Part shown: positions 25,121-33,565 of the stretch, piece by piece
Layout of the letters: each line of letters opens with the position of its first letter
Numbering within the stretch: the first letter of the stretch is position 1
Assembly: GCF_011305535.1 (NCBI RefSeq)
Contig: NZ_CP049905.1
Coordinates: 5,206,001 to 5,270,000, forward strand
From: Diaphorobacter sp. HDW4B
GTDB taxonomy: Bacteria; Pseudomonadota; Gammaproteobacteria; Burkholderiales; Burkholderiaceae_C
Reading direction: 5' to 3'
DNA length: 64,000 bases
Translations under genes and position numbers: made by a program
The notes under the pieces: generated by a model
Told to the model about the DNA's origin: nothing
What the model saw: only the letters and a program-made list of their open reading frames with translations
The model's database searches: none

Positions 25121-25714
25121 ATGCCGACGACGCCAGCCCCGATCCGCGACCCTGCCCCGATGCTCGAAAGAGCCCTCGATGAATGGGGTGGCAACGAAGA
25201 TTTGTGGGTATTTGGCTACGGTTCGCTGATCTGGCGGCCGGATTTTGAATTTGTTGAAAAACGTGACGCCAAGGTCTTCGGCTGGCATCGCGCGCTCAAG
25301 ATGTGGAGCCGCGTGAACCGCGGCACACCCGAATGTCCCGGCCTGGTTTTCGGCATGTTGTCGGGCGGCAGTTGCAAGGGCGTGATCTTTCGGGTGGACA
25401 AGGCGCATGGCCACACCGTGATGATCAATCTGTGGCAACGCGAGATGGTGATGGGCGTCTATGACCCGCGCTGGCTCGATTGCCATACGAGCGAGGGGCC
25501 GGTGAAATCGCTGGCCTTCACGCTGTCACGAAAAAGCCCAAACCACACAGGGGTACTCAGCGACGACGAGTACTGCCGCATCTTTGCCGAAGCCACCGGC
25601 AAGTTCGGCACGACGCATGACTACGCCCTCGCCACGCATGAGCAACTGCTGCAGATGGGCATCGAAGACCGGGGGCTGGCGCGCTTGCTGAGTCTTCCCA
25701 AACAGCAAACTTGA
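25121..25714 (+). CDS. Gamma-glutamylcyclotransferase (ChaC-like)
   Basis: The 197-residue protein has the ChaC signature VFGYGSLIWRPDFEF near residue 29 and later KGVIFRVDKAH, VYDPRWLDCHT and LGDGGLARLL-like C-terminal sequence (EDRGLARLLSLP). This family releases 5-oxoproline from glutathione. ATG 25121 is chosen; an in-frame GTG at 25112 is also possible. It is monocistronic, divergent from the OmpA-domain gene. Confidence 0.88.
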   Translation: MPTTPAPIRDPAPMLERALDEWGGNEDLWVFGYGSLIWRPDFEFVEKRDAKVFGWHRALKMWSRVNRGTPECPGLVFGMLSGGSCKGVIFRVDKAHGHTVMINLWQREMVMGVYDPRWLDCHTSEGPVKSLAFTLSRKSPNHTGVLSDDEYCRIFAEATGKFGTTHDYALATHEQLLQMGIEDRGLARLLSLPKQQT

Positions 25715-25843
25715 TGCGACGATGTGGCGTGCAGTGCAAACGCTGTGACTTTTTGATTGATTTTCTGATTCGCTGATTCGTCGAATGGCCGGGCGTTTGC
25801 CGCCCACCCTTCCGTTCACAACGTAACAAGAGGTTAATTCAAT

Positions 25844-26380
25844 ATGTCCATGCGATTCGGTCTCACTCTTGCTGCCGCTGCTGCGGTGCTCACTCTGGCT
25901 GGCTGCTCGTCCACCGCCACCAACCCGGCCAAGCCACAGGCTGCGGCCGAGCTGGAATCCACACGCGGCAACGAAACCAAGGGCACGGTGCGCTTCATGC
26001 AGACGGCGGCGAACACCGTGCTCGTGACGGGTCAGATCACCGGCCTGAAGCCCAACAAGGAACACGGCTTTCACATCCACGACAAGGGTGACTGCTCCAG
26101 CGGCGACGGCATGAGCGCTGGTGGCCACTTCAACCCCTCGGGTTCTGCCCACGGCAAATATGGCTCGGACGCGCATCACGGGGGTGACTTGCCCAGCCTG
26201 ATCGCGGACGCCAGCGGCATCGCGCGCGTCAATACCGAAATCAAGGGCGTGAACCTGACCGCCGGACAAGCCAATAACATCGTCGGTCGCGGCCTGATCG
26301 TTCATGCCGATCCAGACGACTTCAAGACCCAGCCCACCGGCAACGCGGGTGCGCGTCTGGCTTGTGCCGTGATCAAGTAA
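25844..26380 (+). CDS. sodC: Periplasmic Cu,Zn superoxide dismutase, lipoprotein
   Basis: The 178-residue protein has a lipoprotein signal peptide (LAAAAAVLTLAGC, Cys at residue 21). Metal-binding residues of SodC follow: HGFHIHDKGDCSS, GGHFNPSG, HGKYGSDAHHGGDL, with the later His in IVHADPDD. The two conserved cysteines (KGDCS and RLACAVI) can form the structural disulfide. It protects the envelope from superoxide. A short linker after the lipobox anchors it to a membrane. Confidence 0.93.
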   Translation: MSMRFGLTLAAAAAVLTLAGCSSTATNPAKPQAAAELESTRGNETKGTVRFMQTAANTVLVTGQITGLKPNKEHGFHIHDKGDCSSGDGMSAGGHFNPSGSAHGKYGSDAHHGGDLPSLIADASGIARVNTEIKGVNLTAGQANNIVGRGLIVHADPDDFKTQPTGNAGARLACAVIK

Positions 26381-26437
26381 TCGTCCAGGCCATCATTCAA
26401 GCCCAATGGGGGTGGTCTGCCAAGGCACAATAGCCGC

Positions 26438-27088
26438 ATGACCACTCCCCTCTCCTCTCATATCGCCGATCTGCGCAAGAGCTACGAGCGCGCGGAACTC
26501 AGCGAAGGCGCGTCCCAGAGCGATCCGCTCAAGCAGTTCGATCAATGGCTCAACGAGGCCATCGCCGGTGAGGTGCCCGAACCCAACGCCATGACTGTGG
26601 CCACCGTCGCGGGCGACATGCGCCCGAGCACGCGCATCGTGCTGATCAAGGGATATGACGAGCGCGGCATCGTCTGGTTCACCAACTACGACAGCCGCAA
26701 AGGCCAGCAGATTGCGGGCAACCCTTTCGCAGCGCTGCAATTTCATTGGGTCGAACTCGAACGCGTGGTGCGCATCGAAGGCCGCGTGGAAAAAGTCAGC
26801 GACGAGGAAAGCGATGCCTATTTCAAGAGCCGCCCGCTCGACTCGCGCATCGGCGCCTGGGCCAGCCCGCAAAGCCAGGTGATTTCAGGTCGCAGCGTGC
26901 TCGTGGCAAACGCCGCCAAGTACAGCGCCAAGTTCATGCTCAACCCGCCGCGCCCGCCGCACTGGGGCGGCTTCCGCCTCGTGCCCGACCGCTGGGAATT
27001 CTGGCAAGGCCGCAAGAGCCGTCTGCATGATCGCCTCTCGTACCGCCTCGACGGCGACAACTGGATCCGCGAGCGTCTCGCTCCCTGA
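26438..27088 (+). CDS. pdxH: Pyridoxine/pyridoxamine 5'-phosphate oxidase
   Basis: The 216-residue FMN enzyme makes pyridoxal 5'-phosphate. Characteristic segments are [58 protein letters not shown], and the C-terminal [19 protein letters not shown] and RLHDRLSYR. Length is typical. The ATG at 26438 is supported by the family N-terminus. Confidence 0.96.
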   Translation: MTTPLSSHIADLRKSYERAELSEGASQSDPLKQFDQWLNEAIAGEVPEPNAMTVATVAGDMRPSTRIVLIKGYDERGIVWFTNYDSRKGQQIAGNPFAALQFHWVELERVVRIEGRVEKVSDEESDAYFKSRPLDSRIGAWASPQSQVISGRSVLVANAAKYSAKFMLNPPRPPHWGGFRLVPDRWEFWQGRKSRLHDRLSYRLDGDNWIRERLAP

Positions 27089-27099
27089 TGTTTCGTCCA

Positions 27100-27120
27100 A
27101 GCCCTGAGCCGCTCAGGGCT
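27100..27120. terminator. Hairpin between pdxH and the AEC transporter, overlapping a stop codon
   Basis: AGCCCTGAG and CTCAGGGCT are perfect 9-base arms around a 3-base loop. The hairpin lies 12 bases after the pdxH stop. Its right arm includes the stop codon of the leftward transporter gene (27113-27115). There is no T-run, so termination may be weak or Rho-assisted. Confidence 0.55.
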
Positions 27121-28054
27121 GGATCACATGCGAGATGTAGATGGCGACTGGCAAGGTCGCCAGTGCGAGCAGAGTCGACGCGGCAATGCTCGCCGAAACC
27201 TCCTGCTGCATCACGCCATAGCGCTGCGTGAAATAGAACACGTTCGCGCCCACGGGCATCGCAGCGATCACGAACATCACCGCCAGCGGCAAGCCCGTCA
27301 CGCCCAGCAGCGGCGCAATCGCGAGCACCAGCGCGGGCATCACGAGATTCTTCACGAACGAGATCGACAAAGCCGTGCGCAGATTGCTGCCGATACGCGT
27401 ATACGCCAGCGAAATCCCCACCAGCAGCAGCGCCATCGGGCTCAGCGCATTGCCGATCATCTGCAGCCCCTTGTCGAGCCCGGATGGCAACTGCAGCCCC
27501 GTCTGCGCAAAGATCAGCCCGATCAGAATCGGCAGCGGAACCGGATGAATGATGCTCTTGCGCGCCGCCTGCAACAGCGTGCGCCACAGCGGTCTGGGAG
27601 CAGCATCGCCGCGCTCCGTGGCTTCGCGCGTTTCGGCCAGCTCGAAAATCAGCGTGGCGGATGTCAGCAAAATCAACGAGTGCAGCGACACCAGCGTGAA
27701 CAACACGATCAACGCCGAATCACCAAACACGAACTGCGTGATCGGCACCCCAATCATCACCGTGTTGCTGAACACGCACGACAGCGCCTCGGCCGCCGCT
27801 CGCTTGGAAAAACCGCGCAACAGCAAGGTGCCGATGAACAAAATCGCCACCGCCGCAAAGTAGAGAACGACCGGCCTGAAATCCAGCTCCTGCAACCGCA
27901 CCTGCCCCATCGTGCGAAACAGCAGCGCGGGCGTGAGCACCAGAAACACCAGATTGCTCAAATCCTTGATGGCCGCATCCCGCACCCAGCCTATGCGCGC
28001 CACGATCCAACCAAGGGCGATGCAAAAGAGGACGGGGATCAGGGAGGAGAGCAT
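27113..28054 (-). CDS. AEC-family (auxin efflux carrier-like) transporter
   Basis: The 313-residue membrane protein has about ten helices in two halves, with the AEC features ALGWIVARIGWVRDAAIKDLSNLVFLVLTPALLF in part and GNALSPMALLLVGISLAY. Malonate or other small organic acids are typical substrates; nothing here identifies one. ATG 28054 is preferred to a TTG seven codons upstream. It converges with pdxH. Confidence 0.85.
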   Translation of the reverse strand: MLSSLIPVLFCIALGWIVARIGWVRDAAIKDLSNLVFLVLTPALLFRTMGQVRLQELDFRPVVLYFAAVAILFIGTLLLRGFSKRAAAEALSCVFSNTVMIGVPITQFVFGDSALIVLFTLVSLHSLILLTSATLIFELAETREATERGDAAPRPLWRTLLQAARKSIIHPVPLPILIGLIFAQTGLQLPSGLDKGLQMIGNALSPMALLLVGISLAYTRIGSNLRTALSISFVKNLVMPALVLAIAPLLGVTGLPLAVMFVIAAMPVGANVFYFTQRYGVMQQEVSASIAASTLLALATLPVAIYISHVIQP

Positions 28055-28156
28055 GAAAAAGATGGCCGCAGACAATCGCGAACCATCGCATCGAACGATG
28101 CAGTGTCAATAAAGGAGCGCGAGAGCCGCTGATTCTAGTGACTCAGCGAATTTCTT

Positions 28157-29065
28157 TCAGGCAGCGCATGCATGCCCACCATCAAACGGACTCGGCCCTG
28201 AAAAGTGGCCACTGCGCAGCCCTTCGGGCAGTTGCTGCGCCCACACTTGCGCGCAGCAGTCCCAGGATTGTTCCTGGACGTTGAGCCCCGCGAATACGCC
28301 GTAGCCTTCGCCTGCGCGGATGTCTTCTCCAGATGAAAGGCTTTCGCCTGCCTTGATGGCGCCTTGCACGTGGATGAACTGGCCTGCGCGGATGCCCCAG
28401 CCTGCTTCGATGTGGGTGGCGGCTTCGATGCTCGCACCGACCTGGATGCCCTGCCCGGCGCGTACCGAATCGGCTGCTTGCAGATGACCGCCGACGCGCA
28501 GGTTTTTGTCGCATTGCAGGCTGAAACCTGCAATCAGGTCCTGGCCGATGACTGCGCCGCCGCACACTTCGATGGTGTCCTTGACGTTCAGGTCCCATGC
28601 GATGCGCAGGTCGCCGCCGCAGGTCAGGGACTTTTCGACGTCGATGCCCCAGTCGGCACGCAGATTGCCGCCGGTTTTCAGGTGCTCGCCACAGAAAATG
28701 CTGCCGCCCGCGCGAATGTCTTCGCCTGCCGTGATCGAGCCGCCACAGCGGATGCCGCCGCCTGCATGGATCGACCGGCCCGCGTAGAGCATGCCGCTCA
28801 CATCGATGCCGGAGCGCACTTCGATAGTGCCCGCGAAGATCACGGCATCGGCTTCGAGGCTGTCGAGCTTGAGCACGTCGTTGGTCGGCCCGAAAGCCTT
28901 GATCAACCAGAGCGCGTCTTCGATGCGGCCGGCTTCCACGAGCGTATCGAGTGCCTTCTGGTAGCCAACCCCATCGTCGATGTTGCGCACAAACCAACGA
29001 AATCCCATCGCGCACGGGTTCTTGGCGCGCAGGAACTGCTTGGTGAACTCCATTGTGTGATCCAT
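28157..29065 (-). CDS. Left-handed beta-helix-like protein with 31 hexapeptide repeats
   Basis: The 302-residue protein has a 75-residue N-terminal helical domain (FLRAKNPCAMGFRWFVRN, then YQKALDTLVEAGRIEDALWL). Residues 79-264 then divide without interruption into 31 six-residue units of pattern x-x-(I/L/V)-x-(A/V/C)-(G), for example RSIHAG, GSITAG, EDIRAG, GSIFCG. This is the hexapeptide rule of left-handed beta-helices and would give about ten coils with no loops. No acyltransferase catalytic residue is evident. No signal peptide or membrane helix is seen. A scaffold or polymer role is possible; the family is not recognised. AAGGAG lies seven bases before ATG 29065. Confidence 0.72.
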   Translation of the reverse strand: MDHTMEFTKQFLRAKNPCAMGFRWFVRNIDDGVGYQKALDTLVEAGRIEDALWLIKAFGPTNDVLKLDSLEADAVIFAGTIEVRSGIDVSGMLYAGRSIHAGGGIRCGGSITAGEDIRAGGSIFCGEHLKTGGNLRADWGIDVEKSLTCGGDLRIAWDLNVKDTIEVCGGAVIGQDLIAGFSLQCDKNLRVGGHLQAADSVRAGQGIQVGASIEAATHIEAGWGIRAGQFIHVQGAIKAGESLSSGEDIRAGEGYGVFAGLNVQEQSWDCCAQVWAQQLPEGLRSGHFSGPSPFDGGHACAA

Positions 29066-29435
29066 GCCGTCACTCCTTGATTGTCAGGATCGTGCGGGTG
29101 GAATGGGAACGTGGCTGTGCCAGCGCCCAAGCAACACACCGCAATGCAGAGCGTTGGAGCCCGGCGATGGATGTGGTTCTGCGTGGTGTTGTGAGGGAGG
29201 TGGTTGCCTATCGCCGGGCGGGGGAATGTGCGACGGGCTGGTATGGCCAGATCTCGCGTGCAACCAGCGCTGCGCGCACGACAGAACCTCCGCAAGCACC
29301 GGACGGCTGAATCAGCACGCAGCGAGGAGAGGCAAGAAAGGCCATGGGGCCGAATCGTAGCAGCGAGGGCTTGTCGCACGAAAGCGCACGGGCTTTCCGT
29401 GCGCTTTCGTCTTTCACTGCCCGATCAGAGCGACA
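29066..29435. other. Intergenic region upstream of the beta-helix gene
   Basis: No gene is supported. The region should hold the promoter and leader of the leftward beta-helix gene. An inverted repeat (GCCCGGCGAT at 29159-29168 and ATCGCCGGGC at 29210-29219, 41 bases apart) lies in the probable leader. The strong hairpin at 29378-29410 terminates the zinc receptor transcript. Confidence 0.55.
29378..29410. terminator. Strong hairpin terminator after the TonB receptor
   Basis: ACGAAAGCGCACGG (29378-29391) and CCGTGCGCTTTCGT (29397-29410) are perfect 14-base arms around a 5-base loop. It lies 25 bases beyond the receptor stop. The T-run is minimal, but the stem is very stable. Confidence 0.75.
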
Positions 29436-31526
29436 TCAGAACGACACGCGTGCGCCCAGCGTGATGTTGCGGCCCATGAGCGGCGCGGCGTCCTTGATGA
29501 ACGAGGTGGCCGAATAGGCCAGGCGGTTCGTCAGGTTGCGGGCCTTGAGGTAGACCTGCCACTCATGCTGCGTGCCGCGTCCGCCGTTGTAGGCGATTCC
29601 CATGTTGAGCATGCCGTAGCCCGGCGTCTGCGTTTCGAACTCGGCCACGCGATTCTGGCGAGCGACCTGCACCCATTCGACATTGCCGTCCCACTCGCGC
29701 CATTGGGTGTCGAGTCGCACACCGAGTCGTGCCGGAGCCATGCGCGGCAGATAGCTGCCGTCGTCGAGCTTGGCACGCACCACGTCACCAAACACCGTCA
29801 GCCCCAGCGACTTGCCCAACTGCTGGCGCACCTTGGCTTCCACGCCGGTGAAGGTCGCGTCACGCTGGCTGTATTGCAGCAGTTGCACGCCATCGAGCGC
29901 ATCCAGCGTGCGGCCGTAGATGTAGCCCTTGATGCGGTTGCGATACGCGGTCACGTCGAAGGTCGTCGGGCCGCTGGTCTTGCGCAGCGAGAGATCGAAG
30001 TTGTTCGAGACTTCGTTGCGCAGATCCGCATTGCCGATTTCATAGGTCGCTGTCGCCATGTGCAGTCCGCGTGCATAGAGTTCTTCGGCTGTCGGCGCGC
30101 GGCTTGCGCGGCTGAAGGTCAGACCTGCGGCATAGCCCGGCTGAAAGCGCCACACCGACCCCAGCGACAACGAAGTGCCGTTGTGGTTGCGCTCGATCTG
30201 GCTGTCTTCGGCTTCCGTGGTCTGGCGGTCATGGCGCAGCGCGGCTTCGAAGCGCCAGTTGTCGATGCGGTACTCCTCCAGCAGGAACAACCCGGTCTTG
30301 CGCGTGACGGTCGGCTGCACATAGGCCTCCTCGCCCACTGCGCTGAACTTGCGTTGCGATGTTTGCACGCCCAGCACGCCTTTCCAGCCAGCGATGGGCC
30401 GGTGCTCGGCTTCCACGCGCAGGTCGTAAGCCTTGTTCTTGAAGGTCGTCCCGATGGCACCGTCTTCGATTTCATCGTGCCGGTAGTCGGTCAGCCCACC
30501 ACGCATGCGGATCACGCTGAAGCCTTCGAATGGGTTGCGCAATTCGCCACGCACATCCAAACGATTGCTGCGCATGTCGACGACCGGCACATCGCCAGCG
30601 GCGTGTTCTTCGTGGTCATGCTCATGTCCATCGTGCGAGCCGCAGTGCAGATGATCGCCATGCGGGTGGCAGCCTTCGATGTCGTGGTTGTGTCCCGGCA
30701 GGCCGTACTTGGCATTCTGCTGCGTGACGGCAAAGCCCAGATAGCCTTGCGAGCCGATCCACGACAGGCCGACGCTACCGCCGCTCGTGCGATTGAAGCT
30801 GCCCGGCACACTGCCCCCACCCGTCCAGCCGCTGCCGACGTTGTAGTCGCCCGCGTTGCGGCCAGAGACTTCGACGTGCGCTGCGATGTTGCCTGCGCCG
30901 CCGGTCAGCGAAACGGCTCCGGCCTTTTCGTTCGCGCCCGAGCCGTAGCGCACTTCAGCGCTGCCCTCGTAGCCTTTTTCGGGGATCGCCGTGGGAATCT
31001 TGTTGTCCAGTACATTGACCACGCCGCCCACGGCTCCTGCGCCGTAGATCAGTGCAGAAGGACCGCGCAGCACTTCGATCTGCGTGGCGAGCAGCGGCTC
31101 GGAGGCGACCGCGTGATCGGGGCTCACGGTCGAGGCGTCCTGGATCTCGGAGCCATCCGACAGAATCTTCACGCGCGGACCATCCATGCCGCGAATCACA
31201 GGGCGGCTCGCGCCTGCGCCGAAATGGCTGCCGGTGATGCCCGGCTCGCCCTCCAGCGTTTCACCGAGCGTGGCTGCGCGGCTGCGCACGAGCGCGTCGC
31301 CCTCGATCACGCTGACGGGCGTGGTCATGTCGGAAACGCCGAGCGACAGTCCGCTCGATGACACCGTGACTTCGGGCAGCGACTGGGATGCTTCGGCAGG
31401 TTTGTCCTGGGCATGGACGGCTGCGCCCATGCCCGCGGCATACATCAGAAAAATGGAGACGGAAAGTGGACGCAGTGGCAGACGCAGGTGTGGGTGCGCC
31501 TGCTGGGATTGAGCAGAGTTCTTCAT
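29436..31526 (-). CDS. znuD: TonB-dependent zinc receptor (ZnuD-like)
   Basis: The 696-residue outer-membrane receptor has a signal peptide ending AVHA, a plug domain (about residues 50-175: TTPVSVIEGDAL, GEPGITGSHFG, RPVIRGMDGPRVKIL, LRGPSALIYG) and a 22-strand barrel ending in ARVSF. An extracellular loop at residues 279-308 is packed with His, Asp and Glu (HNHDIEGCHPHG, then DGHEHDHEEH). That loop matches the zinc-binding loop of ZnuD. Zinc uptake is therefore likely, and Zur control is expected, though no convincing Zur box was found beside it. A small linked gene lies upstream. Confidence 0.87.
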   Translation of the reverse strand: MKNSAQSQQAHPHLRLPLRPLSVSIFLMYAAGMGAAVHAQDKPAEASQSLPEVTVSSSGLSLGVSDMTTPVSVIEGDALVRSRAATLGETLEGEPGITGSHFGAGASRPVIRGMDGPRVKILSDGSEIQDASTVSPDHAVASEPLLATQIEVLRGPSALIYGAGAVGGVVNVLDNKIPTAIPEKGYEGSAEVRYGSGANEKAGAVSLTGGAGNIAAHVEVSGRNAGDYNVGSGWTGGGSVPGSFNRTSGGSVGLSWIGSQGYLGFAVTQQNAKYGLPGHNHDIEGCHPHGDHLHCGSHDGHEHDHEEHAAGDVPVVDMRSNRLDVRGELRNPFEGFSVIRMRGGLTDYRHDEIEDGAIGTTFKNKAYDLRVEAEHRPIAGWKGVLGVQTSQRKFSAVGEEAYVQPTVTRKTGLFLLEEYRIDNWRFEAALRHDRQTTEAEDSQIERNHNGTSLSLGSVWRFQPGYAAGLTFSRASRAPTAEELYARGLHMATATYEIGNADLRNEVSNNFDLSLRKTSGPTTFDVTAYRNRIKGYIYGRTLDALDGVQLLQYSQRDATFTGVEAKVRQQLGKSLGLTVFGDVVRAKLDDGSYLPRMAPARLGVRLDTQWREWDGNVEWVQVARQNRVAEFETQTPGYGMLNMGIAYNGGRGTQHEWQVYLKARNLTNRLAYSATSFIKDAAPLMGRNITLGARVSF

Positions 31527-31706
31527 TGCTTGAAACGGGATGCGTCTTCACGTCCAGCCATCAGGGCTTGGGAACGCGAGGACGAAATGAATCGATGCGG
31601 CTGCGGCATGCTTGGCCTGCAGCAACGTGCTTGGAGATCAGCCCCAGTTCAGCGAACAGGCACCATCGATTCGCGCGGATCAGCGAAGAAAGTCGCGTCG
31701 ATGAAC

Positions 31707-32108
31707 TCAGGCCAGCAGCACGGCGGGCGGGCCGCGCGCACGGAACGGCGCGGCATGTTGGCCCAGTGGCTCAACGGAGACATCGACAACGGGAATGGCC
31801 GCAGGCAGCGGCTGCACTGCCGGCAAGGCATGCGCCAGCAGCGCGTGGCCAAGCGCAATCTGGTCGAGCAAGACGCACTCGGACTTGGTGTGCGCGCCGA
31901 ACAGGCTGTGCACCACATCCTGAGTGGGCCCTGCGATCTGCGCATCGGCCTGAGCGAGATCGGCAACGACCGCATGGATCGCAGCAGGCGTGGACACGCC
32001 TGATCCATGCACCACCTTGTGAACCAGCCCCAGCGCAGGCGACAGCACCAATGCCAGCATCAGCCAGCACATGCCAAGTCGTTGTCGCAGGGAAAGGGTT
32101 GGGTTCAT
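31707..32108 (-). CDS. Small exported protein linked to the zinc receptor
   Basis: The 133-residue protein has an N-terminal hydrophobic signal or anchor (LGMCWLMLALVLSPALGLVHK). His and Cys are scattered afterwards (HKVVHG, HSLFGAHTKSECVLLDQIALGHALLAHAL). The C-x-L-x-D-Q pattern after a His-containing stretch recalls small proteins encoded with metal-uptake receptors in Burkholderiales, but no named family is claimed. ATG 32108 is used because the longer frame starts with TTG. It lies 180 bases upstream of the zinc receptor in the same direction. Confidence 0.6.
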   Translation of the reverse strand: MNPTLSLRQRLGMCWLMLALVLSPALGLVHKVVHGSGVSTPAAIHAVVADLAQADAQIAGPTQDVVHSLFGAHTKSECVLLDQIALGHALLAHALPAVQPLPAAIPVVDVSVEPLGQHAAPFRARGPPAVLLA

Positions 32109-32183
32109 CGAGAAAAATGAGCTACGGCTCAAATCACTTGCTTGAGCCGCGAGCGCAGGAGCATAGCGCGGAAATCAGGCGCT

Positions 32184-32729
32184 TCAGGCTCCGGGCTTCA
32201 AATGCTGGCCAAAAGTCTTGCGGAACTTGTCGACCTTGGGGCCGACCACGAAGGCGCAATAGCCCTGATTCGGGTGCTGCACAAAGTAGTCCTGATGGTA
32301 GTCCTCGGCGGGCCAGTAGCTCTTGAGCGTATCCACCTCGGTGACCACGGGCGCGCCAAACAGCTTGTCCTGTCCGATCTCGCGCAGCAGGTCGTCGATC
32401 ACCTGCTTCTGCTCGTCGTTGACGTAATAGATCGCACTGCGGTACTGCGTGCCCACATCGTTGCCCTGACGGTTGAGCGTCGTGGGGTCGTGCGTGGCGA
32501 AGAAAATTTCCAGAATCTGGCGCAGGCTGATCACCGCCGGGTCGTAGGCCAGCTTCACCACTTCGGCATGGCCCGTGTCGCCATCGCAGATCTGCTCGTA
32601 GGTTGGATGATCGACCTGCCCGTTCGCGTAGCCGCTTTCCACGTCGGTCACGCCGTTCACGCGGTCGAACACGGCCTCGGTGCACCAGAAGCAGCCACCG
32701 CCCAGAATGATGTTTTGTTCGTTGCTCAT
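32184..32729 (-). CDS. msrA: Peptide-methionine (S)-S-oxide reductase
   Basis: The 181-residue enzyme reduces methionine-S-sulfoxide in proteins. The catalytic cysteine is in GGGCFWCTEAVF near the N-terminus. Other family segments are GYANGQVDHPTYEQICDGDTGHAEVV in part, YRSAIYY, and EDYHQDYF. Only one further Cys is present near the end (GYCAF), so recycling may use one resolving Cys. It is divergent from the TetR-family gene. Confidence 0.95.
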   Translation of the reverse strand: MSNEQNIILGGGCFWCTEAVFDRVNGVTDVESGYANGQVDHPTYEQICDGDTGHAEVVKLAYDPAVISLRQILEIFFATHDPTTLNRQGNDVGTQYRSAIYYVNDEQKQVIDDLLREIGQDKLFGAPVVTEVDTLKSYWPAEDYHQDYFVQHPNQGYCAFVVGPKVDKFRKTFGQHLKPGA

Positions 32730-32868
32730 GATGTTGCCGCCCTTCGCTGGAAATGGAGTCGACCTGAATTATGTGGCCCAACCATTTGACGGCGGAAAAT
32801 GAGGTTGTTATATTACTAACCAGTCAGTCATTAACTTTTCCACCCTTCTTCCTTTCAGTCCCGTGTCC

Positions 32869-33519
32869 ATGTCCGAATCCCTCGACAACTCCACCACCAA
32901 ACGCGGCCGCCGCAAGGAAGCGCGTCCCGGTGAGTTGCTGGAGGCCGCGCTGGACCTGTTCGTCGAGAAGGGTTATGCCGCCACCAAGGTGGACGAGGTC
33001 GCAGCCCGCGCCGGGGTCTCCAAGGGCACGCTGTTTCTGTATTTCCCGAGCAAGGAAGAGCTGTTCAAGGCCGTGGTGCGCGAGAACATCTCGGGCCGTT
33101 TCGAGGAATGGGAGGCCGAGCTGGTCACCTTCAGCGGCACCTGCAGCGAGATGATCGAGTACGCCTTCAACGCCTGGTGGGAGCGCATCGGAGCGACCAA
33201 GGCCAACGGCCTGGGCAAGCTGATGATGTCCGAGGCCAACAATTTCCCCGAGATCGCCCTCTTCTACCGCAACGAAGTGGTGGTGCCCGCGCAGGAGCTG
33301 ATCCGCAAGATTCTCAAGCTCGGCATGGATTCGGGCGAGTTCCGCGAGCTCGATCTCGACTATGCGATCTATCTGTTCGAAGCACCGCTGATGCAGCTCC
33401 AGCTCATGCACTCGTCCAAGATGATCTGCATGGTGGACCCATCGAAATTCGACCCTCAAAAATACCTGCGGATGCACGCAGAAAACCTGTTGGTGGGCTT
33501 GCGCCCGCGGGCGGCCTAA
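32869..33519 (+). CDS. TetR/AcrR-family transcriptional regulator
   Basis: The 216-residue regulator has a TetR helix-turn-helix (LDLFVEKGYAATKVDEVAAR in part, AGVSKGTLFLYFPSKEELFK) at about residues 24-65. An all-helical ligand domain follows. The start is ATG 32869; GTG 32863 is also in frame. The gap to msrA contains an imperfect palindrome around 32809-32832. Its position next to a pcm-rhodanese-tolC operon suggests control of envelope or efflux functions. Confidence 0.88.
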   Translation: MSESLDNSTTKRGRRKEARPGELLEAALDLFVEKGYAATKVDEVAARAGVSKGTLFLYFPSKEELFKAVVRENISGRFEEWEAELVTFSGTCSEMIEYAFNAWWERIGATKANGLGKLMMSEANNFPEIALFYRNEVVVPAQELIRKILKLGMDSGEFRELDLDYAIYLFEAPLMQLQLMHSSKMICMVDPSKFDPQKYLRMHAENLLVGLRPRAA

Positions 33520-33565
33520 AATCAGAGGTTTGTCTGATCCAGAAGTCCGCAATTCGGAGTACCCC

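Noticed and set aside
32809-32822. Zur-box-like GTTATATTACTAAC between msrA and the TetR gene
   Set aside because: It is close to GTTATATTATAAC but has an extra base that breaks symmetry, and it does not lie upstream of the zinc receptor genes. It may instead belong to the TetR operator.
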